DNA of 64,000 nt from Paraburkholderia sp. BL21I4N1 (GCF_002973525.1 NZ_PVEN01000004.1:1-64000), one strand, 5' to 3'. Numbered from the stretch's first letter, positions 17,133-26,703 are shown. The notes: generated by a model from the sequence alone, not told the origin. Translations and numbers: made by a program.

Positions 17133-17600
17133 GTGCAAGAAGAACAACATCTCATCCGCGACCGTGCCTATGGTGTCTGGCACCGGTCGCGATCGATCGG
17201 GCGTTTTATCGGCCATCGTAAAGCTCAATCACTGACGATGGCTGACCTCGATAGCGTGTTGTTCGTCGAGTACGGCTATGACGGCAAGCTACCGCTTGCG
17301 CTGGTCGAGGTGGCACAGGACATAGGACAGGAGAAGCCGACGGGGGTTATCCGTGAGCTTGCGAAGATGGCCAACCTGCCCGCATTCGTCGCTCTCTATA
17401 CGCCCGCAACTCGTGCCAATCCAGCAAGCCGCGCGTGGCACGACATCGACCGGTTTCGGATCAAGCGCGTGTGGCCGACCCCGGAGCCCGATTGGCGAAC
17501 GTTGTCGCCCGGTGAGTGGGCCAACGCCCTGCTGCAGATCCGGGATTGGCAGTTGCGGCGCTTCGTATCCCGGCCGGCTAGCAACGACGCCAGCTATTGA
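17133..17600 (+). CDS. Conserved phage/island hypothetical protein
   Basis: 155 residues, GTG start assumed. WHRSRSIGRFIGHRKAQSL, then DLDSVLFVEYGYDGKLPLAL and ALYTPATRANPASRAWHDID form a pattern I associate with a conserved phage/island protein of ~150 residues; its function is unknown. AAGG lies 10 bp upstream. Confidence 0.5.
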   Translation: MQEEQHLIRDRAYGVWHRSRSIGRFIGHRKAQSLTMADLDSVLFVEYGYDGKLPLALVEVAQDIGQEKPTGVIRELAKMANLPAFVALYTPATRANPASRAWHDIDRFRIKRVWPTPEPDWRTLSPGEWANALLQIRDWQLRRFVSRPASNDASY

Positions 17601-17648
17601 AGAGTTCCAAGATCTGCGGCACATCTGGGAGGCAGTCGCTCGTTCTTT

Positions 17649-18437
17649 TCACGACGACCATTTCGGCGCCAGCTTCAGTTCGGGCCTCAGAGCCTCAATT
17701 TCGGTCCATGACACACCATCGCGGATTTCAACGAACTTACGGATGTCCTGTGGGCTCGGCTGATGGCCACCGATGAGGCGGGGCTTGATTGAGCGGTAAA
17801 AGTCGAGCTTTCTCTGCAGATGGTGCAGCGTCGTATCTTGTGCGCCCATCATGTCGCGATCGACAAAACGCGGGAAGTAGCCGATAGAACGCGTCAGAAA
17901 CTCGGCAAGTTCACCAAATTTCTGTTCACGCGCCGCGTAGAAGCCCGCGAATTTAACTTCGCGCGAGGGCGGCTCAGCGCCTGCCTCTTTCAGGCGCAAA
18001 TCGCGCTCGCTGGGCGCGAGAACACTCGCACGCCCCTCTTCGTCCAAGGCGTCGAAAGCTCTTTCGAAAATGTCCCAAGCTTCGAGCGCCTCAAGCACAA
18101 AATCCCCGTCCGCCTTGACGCTTTGTTTTGGCGCATACAGGGATCCCATGCGCTGATCTGCGATCCACGTATGTCCCGATTTAAAGCCCGCAACAATCGC
18201 ATTGATGTCCGAAATTGGCGCGCCGATCTTCTCGAACAAGGGTTGCATCAGAGCGATTATCGTACGCTCGCCATCGGTGAACACCCTTTCACTGGGATCG
18301 CCGCCACCGAGGCTGCGCTCGATCAAGGTTCTGATTGCCATTGCGCGAGATGCGCCCGACATGTGACGATCTCGCCAAGCGTCAATCCTTCCGGCGAAAT
18401 CTTCTTCGAGACGCATCTCAAAACGATCCGTTTTCAT
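17649..18437 (-). CDS. Ribbon-helix-helix protein fused to a YfbU domain
   Basis: 262 residues. The first ~45 residues (RFEMRLEEDFAGRIDAWRDR...SRAMAIRTLIERSL) are a ribbon-helix-helix DNA-binding module. The remaining ~190 match the YfbU family (MGSLYAPKQSVKADGDFVLEALEAWDIFERAF). YfbU in E. coli lacks the DNA-binding part, so this version is probably a regulator whose YfbU domain senses something. Repeated GTACGT sites upstream (18459-18486) suggest autoregulation. It is the last gene before tRNA-Arg. Confidence 0.65.
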   Translation of the reverse strand: MKTDRFEMRLEEDFAGRIDAWRDRHMSGASRAMAIRTLIERSLGGGDPSERVFTDGERTIIALMQPLFEKIGAPISDINAIVAGFKSGHTWIADQRMGSLYAPKQSVKADGDFVLEALEAWDIFERAFDALDEEGRASVLAPSERDLRLKEAGAEPPSREVKFAGFYAAREQKFGELAEFLTRSIGYFPRFVDRDMMGAQDTTLHHLQRKLDFYRSIKPRLIGGHQPSPQDIRKFVEIRDGVSWTEIEALRPELKLAPKWSS

Positions 18438-18453
18438 TTTACCCTCTGTCCGT

Positions 18454-18490
18454 AATTTGTACGTATGAGTACGTCAAAAACCGTACATCA
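18454..18490 (-). promoter_or_regulatory. Probable autoregulatory operator of the YfbU-domain gene
   Basis: GTACGT occurs at 18459-18464 and 18469-18474, exactly 10 bp apart (one helical turn), and CGTAC recurs at 18482-18486. On the minus strand TTGACG (18472-18477), a 17-bp spacer and TACGGA could serve as promoter, overlapping these repeats. Tandem sites one turn apart suit a ribbon-helix-helix protein. Confidence 0.45.
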
Positions 18491-18697
18491 TCAAATTATC
18501 ACGTAGAGGGGGTCGTGTCCAATCAGCGTATGGCGAGCGCGAGCGATGGGCGAACGGCAAAAAAGGAAGGCTGGCTAGACGCAGTCATGGGCAATCGCGA
18601 CAGTCATGATTCCGCCTAAAAACCTACACAGCGCCTACATAGACGCAGGAACGCAAAAAGCCCACTTACATCAGTCGGGCCAAGTGTTTGATTTGAT

Positions 18698-18774
18698 TGG
18701 TACGGCAGGAGGGACTCGAACCCCCCACCCTCGGCTTAGAAGGCCGATGCTCTATCCAGCTGAGCTACTGCCGT
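18698..18774 (-). tRNA. tRNA-Arg(TCT)
   Basis: 77 nt including the encoded CCA. Acceptor ACGGCAG / CTGCCGT, a D-arm GCTC...GAGC with AGCTGGATA loop, anticodon loop CTTCTAA with anticodon TCT, and a T-arm with GTTCGAGTC. The 3' end faces left, where the integrated element begins; the tRNA itself remains intact. Confidence 0.95.
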
Positions 18775-19062
18775 AATGAAGAGAGGCGATGCTACATCAA
18801 CATACCGCTGGCATCGCCTGCAATGACAACCCGTTGTCGGGTTCTGGAACCTGCGCTGAACTTCGCCGCAGGGTTCGTGGACAACCGAAATTCTAACTGA
18901 CGGGACCAAAGACCGGAAATCTCACGCCGCGCGCCGGAATGAGCCGGAAAGCGCCCTCACGCCATAAAAACCAACGAGCCCGGCAGCAAGCGCGACCGGG
19001 CCCGGATTATAACCGATCGGTCCCCACTCGCCAGCACGCGGCGGCAGGCACCACGAACACCA

Positions 19063-19893
19063 TCAAACCGGTTGCGGATGCAACAGGAACCAGCCAAGGA
19101 ACAGCGCGCCGGCAATCACGCAATACACGCCGAACGAAGCCAGACGTCCGCGACCTTCGAAATAGCGCATCAGGAAACGCACGCTCAGATACGCGGCGAT
19201 CGCGGTCAGCACGCCGCCCAGCAGCGCGTCCGCGAGTTGATCCGGTGCATGGAACAGCTTCGGCAATTCGAGCACGCCGGCCGCGAAGATGATTGGCGTG
19301 CCGAGCAGGAACGAGAACTCGGCGGATTTCTCGGCGGTCAAGCCAGCCGCGTTGCCGGCAATCATCGTCAGGCCGCTGCGCGAGAAGCCCGGAATCAACG
19401 CGCCGATCTGCGCAAGGCCGACAAAAAACGCCTGGCGGAACGTCAGCTTCTCTGGCGCGAGATGCGCACGCGAACGCTGCAGACGGTCGCCGAACCACAG
19501 CAGCACGCCGTTGACCATCAATGCGATCGCCACGATCCGCAGGTCGTGAAAAATCCGCTCAAGGTGTTTTTCCAGCAGCAGCCCGACCAGACCCGCCGGA
19601 ATCGTGCCGATGATAAGCGCCCACATCATGTGCGCGTCGTCGTTGCGGCGCCCGCCGAACGAGGCGAAGAAACCGCGCACCAGCGCGCACCAGCGCTTAC
19701 GGAAATACCACAGGAGCGCGAACGCCGTCCCGAGGTGCAACGCGACGAGGAACGGCAGCAACTGCGGCGCGTGCTTGTCGATATGCATACCGAACAATGC
19801 AGGCACGAGCAGCGTATGGCCGAGGCTGCTCACCGGAAACAGTTCGGTGACGCCTTGCAGCACGCTCAGGAAAATCAGAAACGACAGGTTCAC
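19063..19893 (-). CDS. uppP: Undecaprenyl-diphosphatase (UppP/BacA)
   Basis: 276 residues, multi-pass inner membrane enzyme that dephosphorylates undecaprenyl pyrophosphate to recycle the lipid carrier for peptidoglycan and O-antigen synthesis; overexpression gives bacitracin resistance. The first signature [20 protein letters not shown] (residues ~13-32) carries the catalytic Glu/Ser/His pattern. A second motif, GFSRSGLTM (~171), holds the invariant Arg. About seven hydrophobic helices are visible. Length matches the family (~270). It is a core gene, first after the tRNA-Arg boundary. Confidence 0.95.
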   Translation of the reverse strand: MNLSFLIFLSVLQGVTELFPVSSLGHTLLVPALFGMHIDKHAPQLLPFLVALHLGTAFALLWYFRKRWCALVRGFFASFGGRRNDDAHMMWALIIGTIPAGLVGLLLEKHLERIFHDLRIVAIALMVNGVLLWFGDRLQRSRAHLAPEKLTFRQAFFVGLAQIGALIPGFSRSGLTMIAGNAAGLTAEKSAEFSFLLGTPIIFAAGVLELPKLFHAPDQLADALLGGVLTAIAAYLSVRFLMRYFEGRGRLASFGVYCVIAGALFLGWFLLHPQPV

Positions 19894-20128
19894 GCGGCGG
19901 TCCTTGTAAGGAAAAAGTCAGGGACAGCGCGCCGCTCAACGAGAAAAGCCGGCGCGTCAGAAGCGCACCGATTATGCCTGGCTGCAATGGCAGCGCCAAG
20001 CGTTTGCACCGCTTTCGGGGAAAGATTGACGCACCGCGTCACAACTGGAAACCGTTGTTACGCGACGGCAAAAGAAACGGGCAACGCGCAGCGGCGGCCC
20101 GGTGAATCGGGAATCGTGTGACGCCAGC

Positions 20129-20215
20129 CTAGCGCTCGATCTTATAGAAGAAATAGACCGTGCTCGCCGCGAACATGCCGAACAGCGCCACACCCATTGC
20201 CATTGCGAGATCCAT
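20129..20215 (-). CDS. Small single-pass membrane protein
   Basis: 28 residues: MDLAMAMGVALFGMFAASTV and then YFFYKIER, one hydrophobic helix with a basic end. A near-perfect AGGAGG lies 6 bp before the ATG, which is the main evidence that it is translated. Function unknown. Confidence 0.55.
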   Translation of the reverse strand: MDLAMAMGVALFGMFAASTVYFFYKIER

Positions 20216-20462
20216 CGTGCCTCCTGAGCAGGTCGGGTCCGGCGGACAAAAGTGACCGGACAGTTCGGCGATTATCGGCAAGGATGGCCCTTGCGCGACA
20301 CCCGCAATTTCCCGAGAAGGGTTTCCCCGTAGCGCAAAGCAGCGCAAAATCATCCTCTCGCGTGGCGCCGCAAAGCGATTTCCATGCTTATCGCGTACGA
20401 GCACGGCGCAATTCCGCCGCGCTCGGTCTGCCCTCAACCTTTTACCGAACCTGCCATCGACC

Positions 20463-21371
20463 ATGCCTCTTTCCCCACAGCAGGACATTCTCGAGATCGC
20501 TCAGGACGCCTCCGTGCTCCGCTTCGCGCCGCAAGCCGGCGGCCGTCTGATGTCGTGGACCGTCGACGGTGAAGCCGTGATTCACTGGCCCGAGCACGCC
20601 GACTGGGGCCAGCCGGCGAGAATTCGCGGCGGCAATCCGCTGCTGTTTCCGTTCCTCGGACGGCATCGGGTGGACGGCAAGATCGGTTATTGGCGCGACG
20701 CGGAAGGCACGGTCCGCGAACTGCCCATGCACGGCTTCGCCCGCGACCTGCCGTTCGAGGCACATGCCGACGTACATGGCGCCGGCCTGCGCATGATCCT
20801 CGCCGACAGCGCGGCGACGCGCGGCGGCTATCCGTTCGGCTTCCGTTTCGAAGCCGCGTATACCCTCGTGGACGCGCACACGCTAGAGGTGACGTTCACC
20901 ACCACCAATACCGGCGACGCCCGTCTGCCCTACTACGCCGGTCATCACTTCTATTTCACGCTGCCGCACACGCAACGCGGCGAGACCTCGCTGGAATTGC
21001 CGCGCACCCAACGCTGCCATCAGCAGGACGATGGCTCGATCAGCGCGTTCGAGCCGGGCGACGCCCGCTACACGCTCGACGAAGCGCGCATTCTCGACCG
21101 CTTCCATTGTCTGGACGGCACGCCGGATCGACCGGTGCGACTCGTCGCGCCGGGCCTGAACCGCGTCGTTACGATCGACCTGAAGCGGCCGGGTTCGGTG
21201 CCCTGGTACGCGGTGACCACGTGGACCGAAGCCGCGGACTCGGATTTCTACTGCGTCGAACCGTGGCTCGGGCTGCCGGACGCGATTCACAACGGCATGG
21301 GTTTGCGCTGGCTTGAGCCCGCTCAGACCGAAGTTGCGACGCTGCGCATCAGCGTCGGCAAGCTGCGCTGA
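20463..21371 (+). CDS. Aldose 1-epimerase family protein
   Basis: 302 residues. GalM-type mutarotase fold: GGRLMSWTVDG, GGNPLLFPFLGR, LPMHGFARDL (His), YYAGHHFYF (catalytic His region), and ending DFYCVEPWLGLPDAI, where the Glu acts as base. These enzymes interconvert alpha and beta anomers of free or phosphorylated sugars in the cytoplasm; the exact substrate cannot be told from sequence. Length is normal for the family. Confidence 0.85.
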   Translation: MPLSPQQDILEIAQDASVLRFAPQAGGRLMSWTVDGEAVIHWPEHADWGQPARIRGGNPLLFPFLGRHRVDGKIGYWRDAEGTVRELPMHGFARDLPFEAHADVHGAGLRMILADSAATRGGYPFGFRFEAAYTLVDAHTLEVTFTTTNTGDARLPYYAGHHFYFTLPHTQRGETSLELPRTQRCHQQDDGSISAFEPGDARYTLDEARILDRFHCLDGTPDRPVRLVAPGLNRVVTIDLKRPGSVPWYAVTTWTEAADSDFYCVEPWLGLPDAIHNGMGLRWLEPAQTEVATLRISVGKLR

Positions 21372-21539
21372 TCGGCTCGGCCACTGTCTCGTGTCGCGCT
21401 GCCCATGCCGTCGCGCCAGCCGTTTTTCGGATGGTGCAGCGCAGAACCGTTAGAATCGGACGCTTTGTATCCACCTGCCACGTGATCGGGATCGGCGCGC
21501 GGCAGCGCTTTGCGAGGTCCAATGCTGGGAACAACAAGA

Positions 21540-22235
21540 ATGATGAAACGACTCGCCTGCGCGTCGTTGCTGGCGCTAGTCACCGCCTGCGGGTCGGCGC
21601 CGGTGGCGCCGGGCTTTTACCGGGTCGAACGGGGCGATACGCTGTCGAAAATCGCGCGCAGTAACCGGCAATCGGTGCAAAGCATCGTGCGCTGGAACAA
21701 CCTGAATAACCCGGACAGCATCGAAGTCGGCCAGGTGCTGCGCGTCGTGCCGCCAGGCGGCGCGTCCACGAGCGGCGCCATCCGCAGCGGCGGCGGTGCG
21801 TCGGCCACGCCGCGCTCCGCGCCGGCTGCGGCCGCGACGGATAGCGTGCCCTCGGCGGCGCCGGCCTCGAACATCTCGCTCATCTGGCCGGCCGACGGCA
21901 CGGTGATCCGGCGCTTCGACGGCAATAACTCGAAGGGCATCGATATTTCGGCGGCGGCGGGCACGCCGGTGGTGGCCGCGGCGGCCGGCACTGTGGTCTA
22001 TGCCGGCAACGGCTTGCGCGGTTACGGCAACCTGCTGATCCTCAAACACAACGCCGAATACCTGACCGCCTACGCGCACAATCGGGCGCTAATGGTGAAG
22101 GAAGGTCAGTCGGTTACGCGCGGCGAGAAGATCGCCGAGATGGGCGACACCGACACCGACCGCGTGATGCTGCACTTCGAACTGCGCTACCAGGGTCGAT
22201 CGATCGACCCGTCGCGCTCGTTGCCGCCTCGCTAG
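21540..22235 (+). CDS. NlpD-like LysM/degenerate M23 lipoprotein
   Basis: 231 residues from ATG 21540 (a second ATG follows at once). Signal peptide with lipobox LVTAC; one LysM domain (FYRVERGDTLSKIARSNRQ, to GQVLRVV, residues ~25-70); an Ala/Ser/Pro linker; and a C-terminal M23 domain. The zinc-binding HxxxD is missing its His (SKGIDISAAAGTPV) and HxH is replaced (LHFELRYQG), as in NlpD/EnvC, which activate cell-wall amidases rather than cut peptidoglycan. Likely role: outer-membrane activator of amidases during cell separation. Confidence 0.8.
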   Translation: MMKRLACASLLALVTACGSAPVAPGFYRVERGDTLSKIARSNRQSVQSIVRWNNLNNPDSIEVGQVLRVVPPGGASTSGAIRSGGGASATPRSAPAAAATDSVPSAAPASNISLIWPADGTVIRRFDGNNSKGIDISAAAGTPVVAAAAGTVVYAGNGLRGYGNLLILKHNAEYLTAYAHNRALMVKEGQSVTRGEKIAEMGDTDTDRVMLHFELRYQGRSIDPSRSLPPR

Positions 22236-22359
22236 ACGCGCGATCAGGCACGTTATCTGCAACCGGGTTCAGGGAACCCGGCGCGCTTTAAGGCGCCCAA
22301 TTCCACACACGACGTGGCCTTGCGCCACGTCCTCCTCCGCTATCTGTAAGGAATTTGCC

Positions 22360-22686
22360 ATGAAGAGCGCATTGGCGTCCGTCACGACGGCCGCGGCGAT
22401 CGGTCTCGGCCTGCTGACCCTCGGTGGCCTCGGCGGCTGCTCGAGCACCACCACCATGACCTATCTGCCGAGCGGCGAGACCGGCTTCGCAATCAACTGC
22501 AGCGGCAGCGACGCAAGCTCCAGCTGGGCCGAGTGCTACAAGCGCGCGGGTGAAGTCTGCGGCAACTATGGCTACGACGTGGTCTCGAAAGATGTCGACA
22601 ACGGCGCCACCTCGGGTGGCACGGTCGGCGGGATTTTCGGCGCCAATGTAAAAAACCGGTCGATGGTGGTTCGCTGCAAGCAGTAA
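22360..22686 (+). CDS. Small lipoprotein of unknown function
   Basis: 108 residues. A signal peptide with lipobox GLGGC and a mature part with paired cysteines (INCSGSD, AECYKRAGEVCGNYGYDVV, VVRCKQ). The WAECYKRAGEVCGNYGYDVV stretch resembles small envelope lipoproteins found in Burkholderia and Pseudomonas near stress genes; I cannot name a function. AAGGA is present upstream. Confidence 0.65.
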   Translation: MKSALASVTTAAAIGLGLLTLGGLGGCSSTTTMTYLPSGETGFAINCSGSDASSSWAECYKRAGEVCGNYGYDVVSKDVDNGATSGGTVGGIFGANVKNRSMVVRCKQ

Positions 22687-22739
22687 GCTATTTGAATGGC
22701 GGCGCGTTTAAATCCGCTCGGGTTCGAATGAATCCGGTT

Positions 22740-22767
22740 AAAAAAAAGCCCGGCACGAGGCCGGGCT
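22740..22767 (-). terminator. Strong intrinsic terminator on the minus strand
   Basis: Read on the minus strand: AGCCCGGC / GCCGGGCT, 5-nt loop, then a run of eight T residues. No T-run exists in the plus direction, so it stops leftward transcription, yet the nearest leftward gene ends about 590 bp away. Confidence 0.75.
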
Positions 22768-23355
22768 AACGGGGGTTCGGCGCATATCGGCAAAGGACCG
22801 GTTCACCATGCGCCAGAACGAAATCTAACAACCCGTCTTTACTAGTGCAATCTATTAATTTCGTCGTCAATGTGACACGACGCACGGATTCCGCATTACG
22901 TGAAGCCTAAATGTCGGAAATAAACAGGATCATTTCGCCTTCAACCACGGCGCAAAATGACTTGAAGATTACGCATCTAAATCCGCGAACTGGCCGCCCG
23001 GCAACGCGCGACAGGATTCTGCCTGAATCGCGCGAAAAAGCCTGAGGAAAGGCGGCTGTCCGATTCCAGCTAATGCACCGGGTCCAATGCCGCCATGCCG
23101 CGCGCCGTTTGGCTTTAGTGCGCCAGCGCACCATTCCAACGTATTAACCGATATTTAACCCGTTCGAATAAAGCGAATTTAATTCATCACAGGAAAATTC
23201 GCGAATAGCGAAATCATTAAATAACTTTAAATCCCCCGACGAATTGCAACTTGAAAATCGGCTGACATTACCGGTTGATTCAGTGCAATGATATGCAGAG
23301 ATACGCAATCCTTCAAGCTGGCCGAATGGCTAATCCGACCGGCTTGAAAGCGCGC
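22768..23355. other. Intergenic stretch, AT-richer than its surroundings; possible sRNA
   Basis: Nearly 590 bp without a supported gene between the lipoprotein and the pentapeptide-repeat gene. Composition is visibly more AT-rich (for example 22845-22875 and 23150-23260). Because a strong leftward terminator closes it at 22740-22767, a leftward transcript of its own, perhaps a small RNA, is possible. Confidence 0.35.
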
Positions 23356-24102
23356 TCACAACACCCGCAAACCGAGCTCCGTGATCAGCACGGCAGCCTG
23401 GCGATGCGAAATCGTCGCGCCTTTGAACAGCGCCGCGTCGACCAGACGCACGCCGCTCAGGTCCGCCTCGCGCAGATCCGCGCCGTCAAAACGCGCGCCC
23501 TTCAGATTCGCGTCCCGCAAACTGCCGCCGTCGAAAATCGCCTCGCGGAAATCGACGCCGGCCAGATCGGCGTCGGAAAAGTCCAGCTGCTGCAACGTGG
23601 CCTTGCGAAACGACAGGCCACGCAAGTGTGCGCCGACCAGCAAGGTTTCGACGAAGCTCAAACCCAGCGCCGCGCACGCCTCGAAATTGGCGCCGGTCAG
23701 CTTGCAGCCGCGAAACGACGCGGACGCGAGCTTCGCGCGCCGCCAACTGGTGTTGTTCAGATCACTCGACTGGAACGTGGCGTCGACCAGATCGGTGGAT
23801 CCGAAATCGGCCTGGCGGCCGCGGCAACGGATCCAGCGGGTATGCGACAGCGCAGCGCCGAAGAACGACGTCTCGACGATCGTGCAGCGCTCGAATTCGG
23901 CGCCGCGCAGATCGAGTCGCGAGAGATCGGCACCTTCGAAATCGCAGTCGGCGAAACGCAGCGGCGCGCGGCTTCCGGCGGCGTCGGCGGCTTGATGGGA
24001 CGCGATTAGTCGTGCCACTTCGGCACGCGTCAGCGTGGCGTCGCTCACTGTTTGCGCTTGCGTTTGCGCGCCCATTGCCGGCGCCGTTGAGTCCAGTGAC
24101 AT
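23356..24102 (-). CDS. Pentapeptide-repeat protein
   Basis: 248 residues. After ~50 residues it is made of A(D/N)Lxx-type pentapeptides: CDFEGADLSRLDLRGAEF, ADLAGVDFREAIF, SLRDANLKGARFDGADLREA. These stack into a right-handed quadrilateral beta-helix. Some members (Qnr, MfpA) mimic DNA and protect gyrase, but most have unknown roles. No Qnr-specific loop is apparent. The C-terminus (HRQAAVLITELGL) may be a capping or dimer helix. Confidence 0.8.
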   Translation of the reverse strand: MSLDSTAPAMGAQTQAQTVSDATLTRAEVARLIASHQAADAAGSRAPLRFADCDFEGADLSRLDLRGAEFERCTIVETSFFGAALSHTRWIRCRGRQADFGSTDLVDATFQSSDLNNTSWRRAKLASASFRGCKLTGANFEACAALGLSFVETLLVGAHLRGLSFRKATLQQLDFSDADLAGVDFREAIFDGGSLRDANLKGARFDGADLREADLSGVRLVDAALFKGATISHRQAAVLITELGLRVL

Positions 24103-24211
24103 GAATGTTCAGAATCGGTTTCGAGAAACCCAAAGCGTACCGGAACGCGTGCCGCCCTGGCGGCCAACGCCGATGGTTTATAGTGACGACCCCGTCAAAC
24201 CCCGCCTGACC

Positions 24212-24520
24212 ATGACTTCCAACGACGCCACCCACAGCCCGCTCTACGCCACGCTGCTCGCCGAAACCGCCAAAATCGGCTGGTCCGAACTCGAACGCTT
24301 TTTTGCGCGCGGCATCCTGCTGCGCGTCGCGCGCGACCTCGATCTGGTGAGCGTCGCCGAGGCGATTGCGAGCGACGACACCAAGCAGGTCACGCAATGG
24401 TTGTCCGCCGGGCTCGTCGAGCGCGTGCAGGCGGAAACCGCCGCCGATTTCGCCTCGCGCGACCCGGATCTGTGGGCTGTGGTTGTCTCGCCCTGGGTGT
24501 GCGTGCAGGAACGCAGTTGA
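24212..24520 (+). CDS. DUF2288 family protein
   Basis: 102 residues: YATLLAETAKIGWSELERFFARGILLRV and DLDLVSVAEAI, then WLSAGLVERVQ and WAVVVSPWVCVQER, matching the small DUF2288 family of proteobacteria (about 100 residues, unknown function). It overlaps the downstream MATE gene by 4 bp (TTGA), so the two are translationally coupled. Confidence 0.75.
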   Translation: MTSNDATHSPLYATLLAETAKIGWSELERFFARGILLRVARDLDLVSVAEAIASDDTKQVTQWLSAGLVERVQAETAADFASRDPDLWAVVVSPWVCVQERS

Positions 24521-25980
24521 GCGACCGCGCGAAGCAGGAGCCCGCGGCGCGCGGCGCGGCGACAGCCTCCTTGGGACCTGATCCGGCGGCGCCCTGCGTC
24601 GCGGCTACGTCGCACGAAATCCCCCTGCCGCCTTCCGCAAGCGCCCCGACGGCCGCCGTGCCGGTCCACTGGCATCGTCGCGTGCTGACCCTGGCGTTTC
24701 CGATCGCGCTCGCCAATCTGACGCAACCGATACTCGGCGCGGTCGACACCGCTGTCGCCGGCCACCTCGACGGCGCCTCCTACCTGGGCGGCGTCGCGCT
24801 CGGCGGGCTGTTTTTCAGCTTCGTGTTCTGGGGCTTCGGCTTTTTGCGGATGGGCACCACCGGCCTCGTCGCGCAAGCGCACGGCGCGGGCGATCCGGCC
24901 GCGCTGCGCAACGACGTGGTCCGCGCGCTGTTGCTGGCGGCCGCGATCGGCGCCCTAGTGCTGCTGCAAGCGCCGCTGATCGACTACGCGTTGCGCGCGC
25001 TCGGCGGCAGCGACGCCGTGCAGCGCCACGCGCGAATCTACTGCCACGCGCGCATCTGGGCCGCGCCGCTCGCGCTCGGCAACTATGTGGTGCTCGGCTG
25101 GCTGCTCGGTACGCAACGGGTGCGGCTTGCGTTGCTGTCGCAGGTGTTTATCAATAGCGTGAACATCGGCGCGGTGCTGTTGTATGTGTACGGATTCGGC
25201 TGGGGTGTGGCCGGGATCGGCGCAGCCACCGCGACCGCGGACGCGCTCGGTTTCGTCCTCGGCGCGGCGCTGCTGTGGCACGGCAGGCCGCGCGGCCTGC
25301 CCGCGTTGAACCGCATCGCGCTGTTCGATGCGGCGGCAATCAAACGGCTGGTGGTGCTCAATCGCGATATTTTCGTGCGCACACTGTGCCTGTTGTCGTC
25401 ATTCGGCTGGTTCGCGCATCTGGGCGCGGCTCAAGGCGACGCCACGCTTGCCGCCAACGCGCTGCTGCTCAATTTTCAGACCTTCATGGCGTATGGACTC
25501 GACGGCTTTGCGCATGCGGCAGAAGCGCTGGTCGGCGCGGCGATCGGTGCGCGCGACCGGCAGGCTGTCGCACAGGCGATCAAGGTGACGGCGCTCTGGT
25601 CGGCGCTCGGTGCGCTCGGTTTTTCGCTGGTGTACTGGGGCGCTGGGACGTGGATCGTCGAACGTCTGACCGATCAGGCCTCGGTGCGCGCGGCCGCGGA
25701 AACGTATCTGCCGTGGGCCGCGCTCATGCCGGTGATTTCGGTGTGGGGCTTTCTGCTCGACGGCGTGTTCATCGGCGCGACCCGCACGCGGGCGCTGATG
25801 ATGTCGATGGTGGTGTCGTTCACGGTGTTCGTGGCCGCTTCCTGGGCGCTGCTGGCCTGGCACGGCAACCACGGCTTGTGGGCCGCGATGTCGATCTTCA
25901 TGGCGGCACGCGGTATCACGCTGGCGCGGTATCTGCCTGAGATGCTGCGAAGCGTACAGTCGCATCACGTTACGGCTTGA
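24517..25980 (+). CDS. MATE-family multidrug efflux transporter
   Basis: 487 residues if translation begins at the TTG at 24517, which overlaps the DUF2288 stop. An earlier start would only add Arg-rich sequence that is a shadow of DUF2288. Twelve hydrophobic segments; the first after HRRVLTLAFPIALANLTQPILG is the MATE signature, and FGFLRMGTTGLVAQAHGAGD is typical of the DinF/NorM group. Such proteins export cationic drugs or other toxic compounds in exchange for Na+ or H+. Confidence 0.85.
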   Translation: MSDRAKQEPAARGAATASLGPDPAAPCVAATSHEIPLPPSASAPTAAVPVHWHRRVLTLAFPIALANLTQPILGAVDTAVAGHLDGASYLGGVALGGLFFSFVFWGFGFLRMGTTGLVAQAHGAGDPAALRNDVVRALLLAAAIGALVLLQAPLIDYALRALGGSDAVQRHARIYCHARIWAAPLALGNYVVLGWLLGTQRVRLALLSQVFINSVNIGAVLLYVYGFGWGVAGIGAATATADALGFVLGAALLWHGRPRGLPALNRIALFDAAAIKRLVVLNRDIFVRTLCLLSSFGWFAHLGAAQGDATLAANALLLNFQTFMAYGLDGFAHAAEALVGAAIGARDRQAVAQAIKVTALWSALGALGFSLVYWGAGTWIVERLTDQASVRAAAETYLPWAALMPVISVWGFLLDGVFIGATRTRALMMSMVVSFTVFVAASWALLAWHGNHGLWAAMSIFMAARGITLARYLPEMLRSVQSHHVTA

Positions 25981-26161
25981 AACAAGCGCACACCTATCCC
26001 GCGCCGGGCTCGGCCTGGCATCATCGCAGCCCGCGCGCTTCGCGCGAACAGTCTGCGCGGGTCAGAAGCGCCGGCGTGCCCGCGCCGGTGCTTCGTCTTT
26101 CCTTTACTGACCGATCACATCTGAAGAACAGGACGCACCAGGAGGCGCGCCTGAATGCCGC

Positions 26162-26320
26162 TCAAGGCGCGAGCATCGCGGGCGGCCGGTTGTCGGTCGG
26201 CACGCCGTGATAGTCCGCCGGATCCTGCGGCGGCGGGCCGCCGTGATGGCCGGACGGATCGTTCGCGCAGCCGGCGAGGCCCGCTATCAGTAGCAATGCA
26301 ATCATCGGAACGCGGATCAT
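26162..26320 (-). CDS. Small putative lipoprotein
   Basis: 52 residues. MIRVPMIALLLIAGLAGC is a signal peptide with lipobox LAGC; the mature 35 residues are Pro/Gly/His-rich (SGHHGGPPPQDPADYHG). Short proline-rich lipoproteins of this kind are common in Burkholderia and have no known function. Confidence 0.5.
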   Translation of the reverse strand: MIRVPMIALLLIAGLAGCANDPSGHHGGPPPQDPADYHGVPTDNRPPAMLAP

Positions 26321-26526
26321 GGGGGCGGTAGTCTCTCGAATCGGAATGAAGTAACGGCAACGGGCAACCCGGCCAGCGACGACGACGACCATGAGGCCGC
26401 CATCCGGCGCGCCGAGAGTCTACCCGCAAAGCGGCTTCGACGACGCCGCAACGCGCGCGCCAGCCCTCCCATTTTGCGATGCGTGACCTACTATAAAGAC
26501 ACGGCCGCATGTCATAGGAGACTGCC

Positions 26527-26703
26527 ATGGACGCTGAATCGATCGCGGGTCTGGTCGGACTCGCAATAGGCCTGCTCGTGCTGCTCGCCCTGTCCATTTT
26601 CGAATCGAGAACCTATCGGCGCGAACACGACGGCGAAGGCATGGTGCATCACTGGGCTCATGCGCACGCGCATAGACCGCACTGGATGCGGCGCCGGCAT
26701 TGA
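26527..26703 (+). CDS. Small membrane protein with His/Arg-rich tail
   Basis: 58 residues; AGGAG precedes the ATG by 7 bp. One hydrophobic helix (IAGLVGLAIGLLVLLALSIF) followed by a tail HHWAHAHAHRPHWMRRRH. The histidine-rich tail could bind metal, which is inference. No family recognised. Confidence 0.55.
   Translation: MDAESIAGLVGLAIGLLVLLALSIFESRTYRREHDGEGMVHHWAHAHAHRPHWMRRRH

Larger units (their letters stand above)
1..18697. mobile_element. Right part of an integrated element / decayed prophage at tRNA-Arg
   Basis: The stretch ends at the 3' end of an intact tRNA-Arg gene, a common integration target. It holds phage-type genes (tail spike, glycine-rich tail protein, Q-like zinc protein, Arc-type repressor with small early genes) mixed with lipoproteins and accessory genes, and parts are less GC-rich than the core. 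No integrase, capsid, portal or terminase gene is visible. It is therefore either the right end of a larger prophage or a mosaic remnant; the left boundary is outside the window. That it is one element rather than several nested ones is inference. Confidence 0.6.

Noticed and set aside
19072..20121. 349-codon plus-strand frame opposite uppP
   Set aside because: Charged low-complexity shadow of the uppP gene on the other strand, an effect of high GC.
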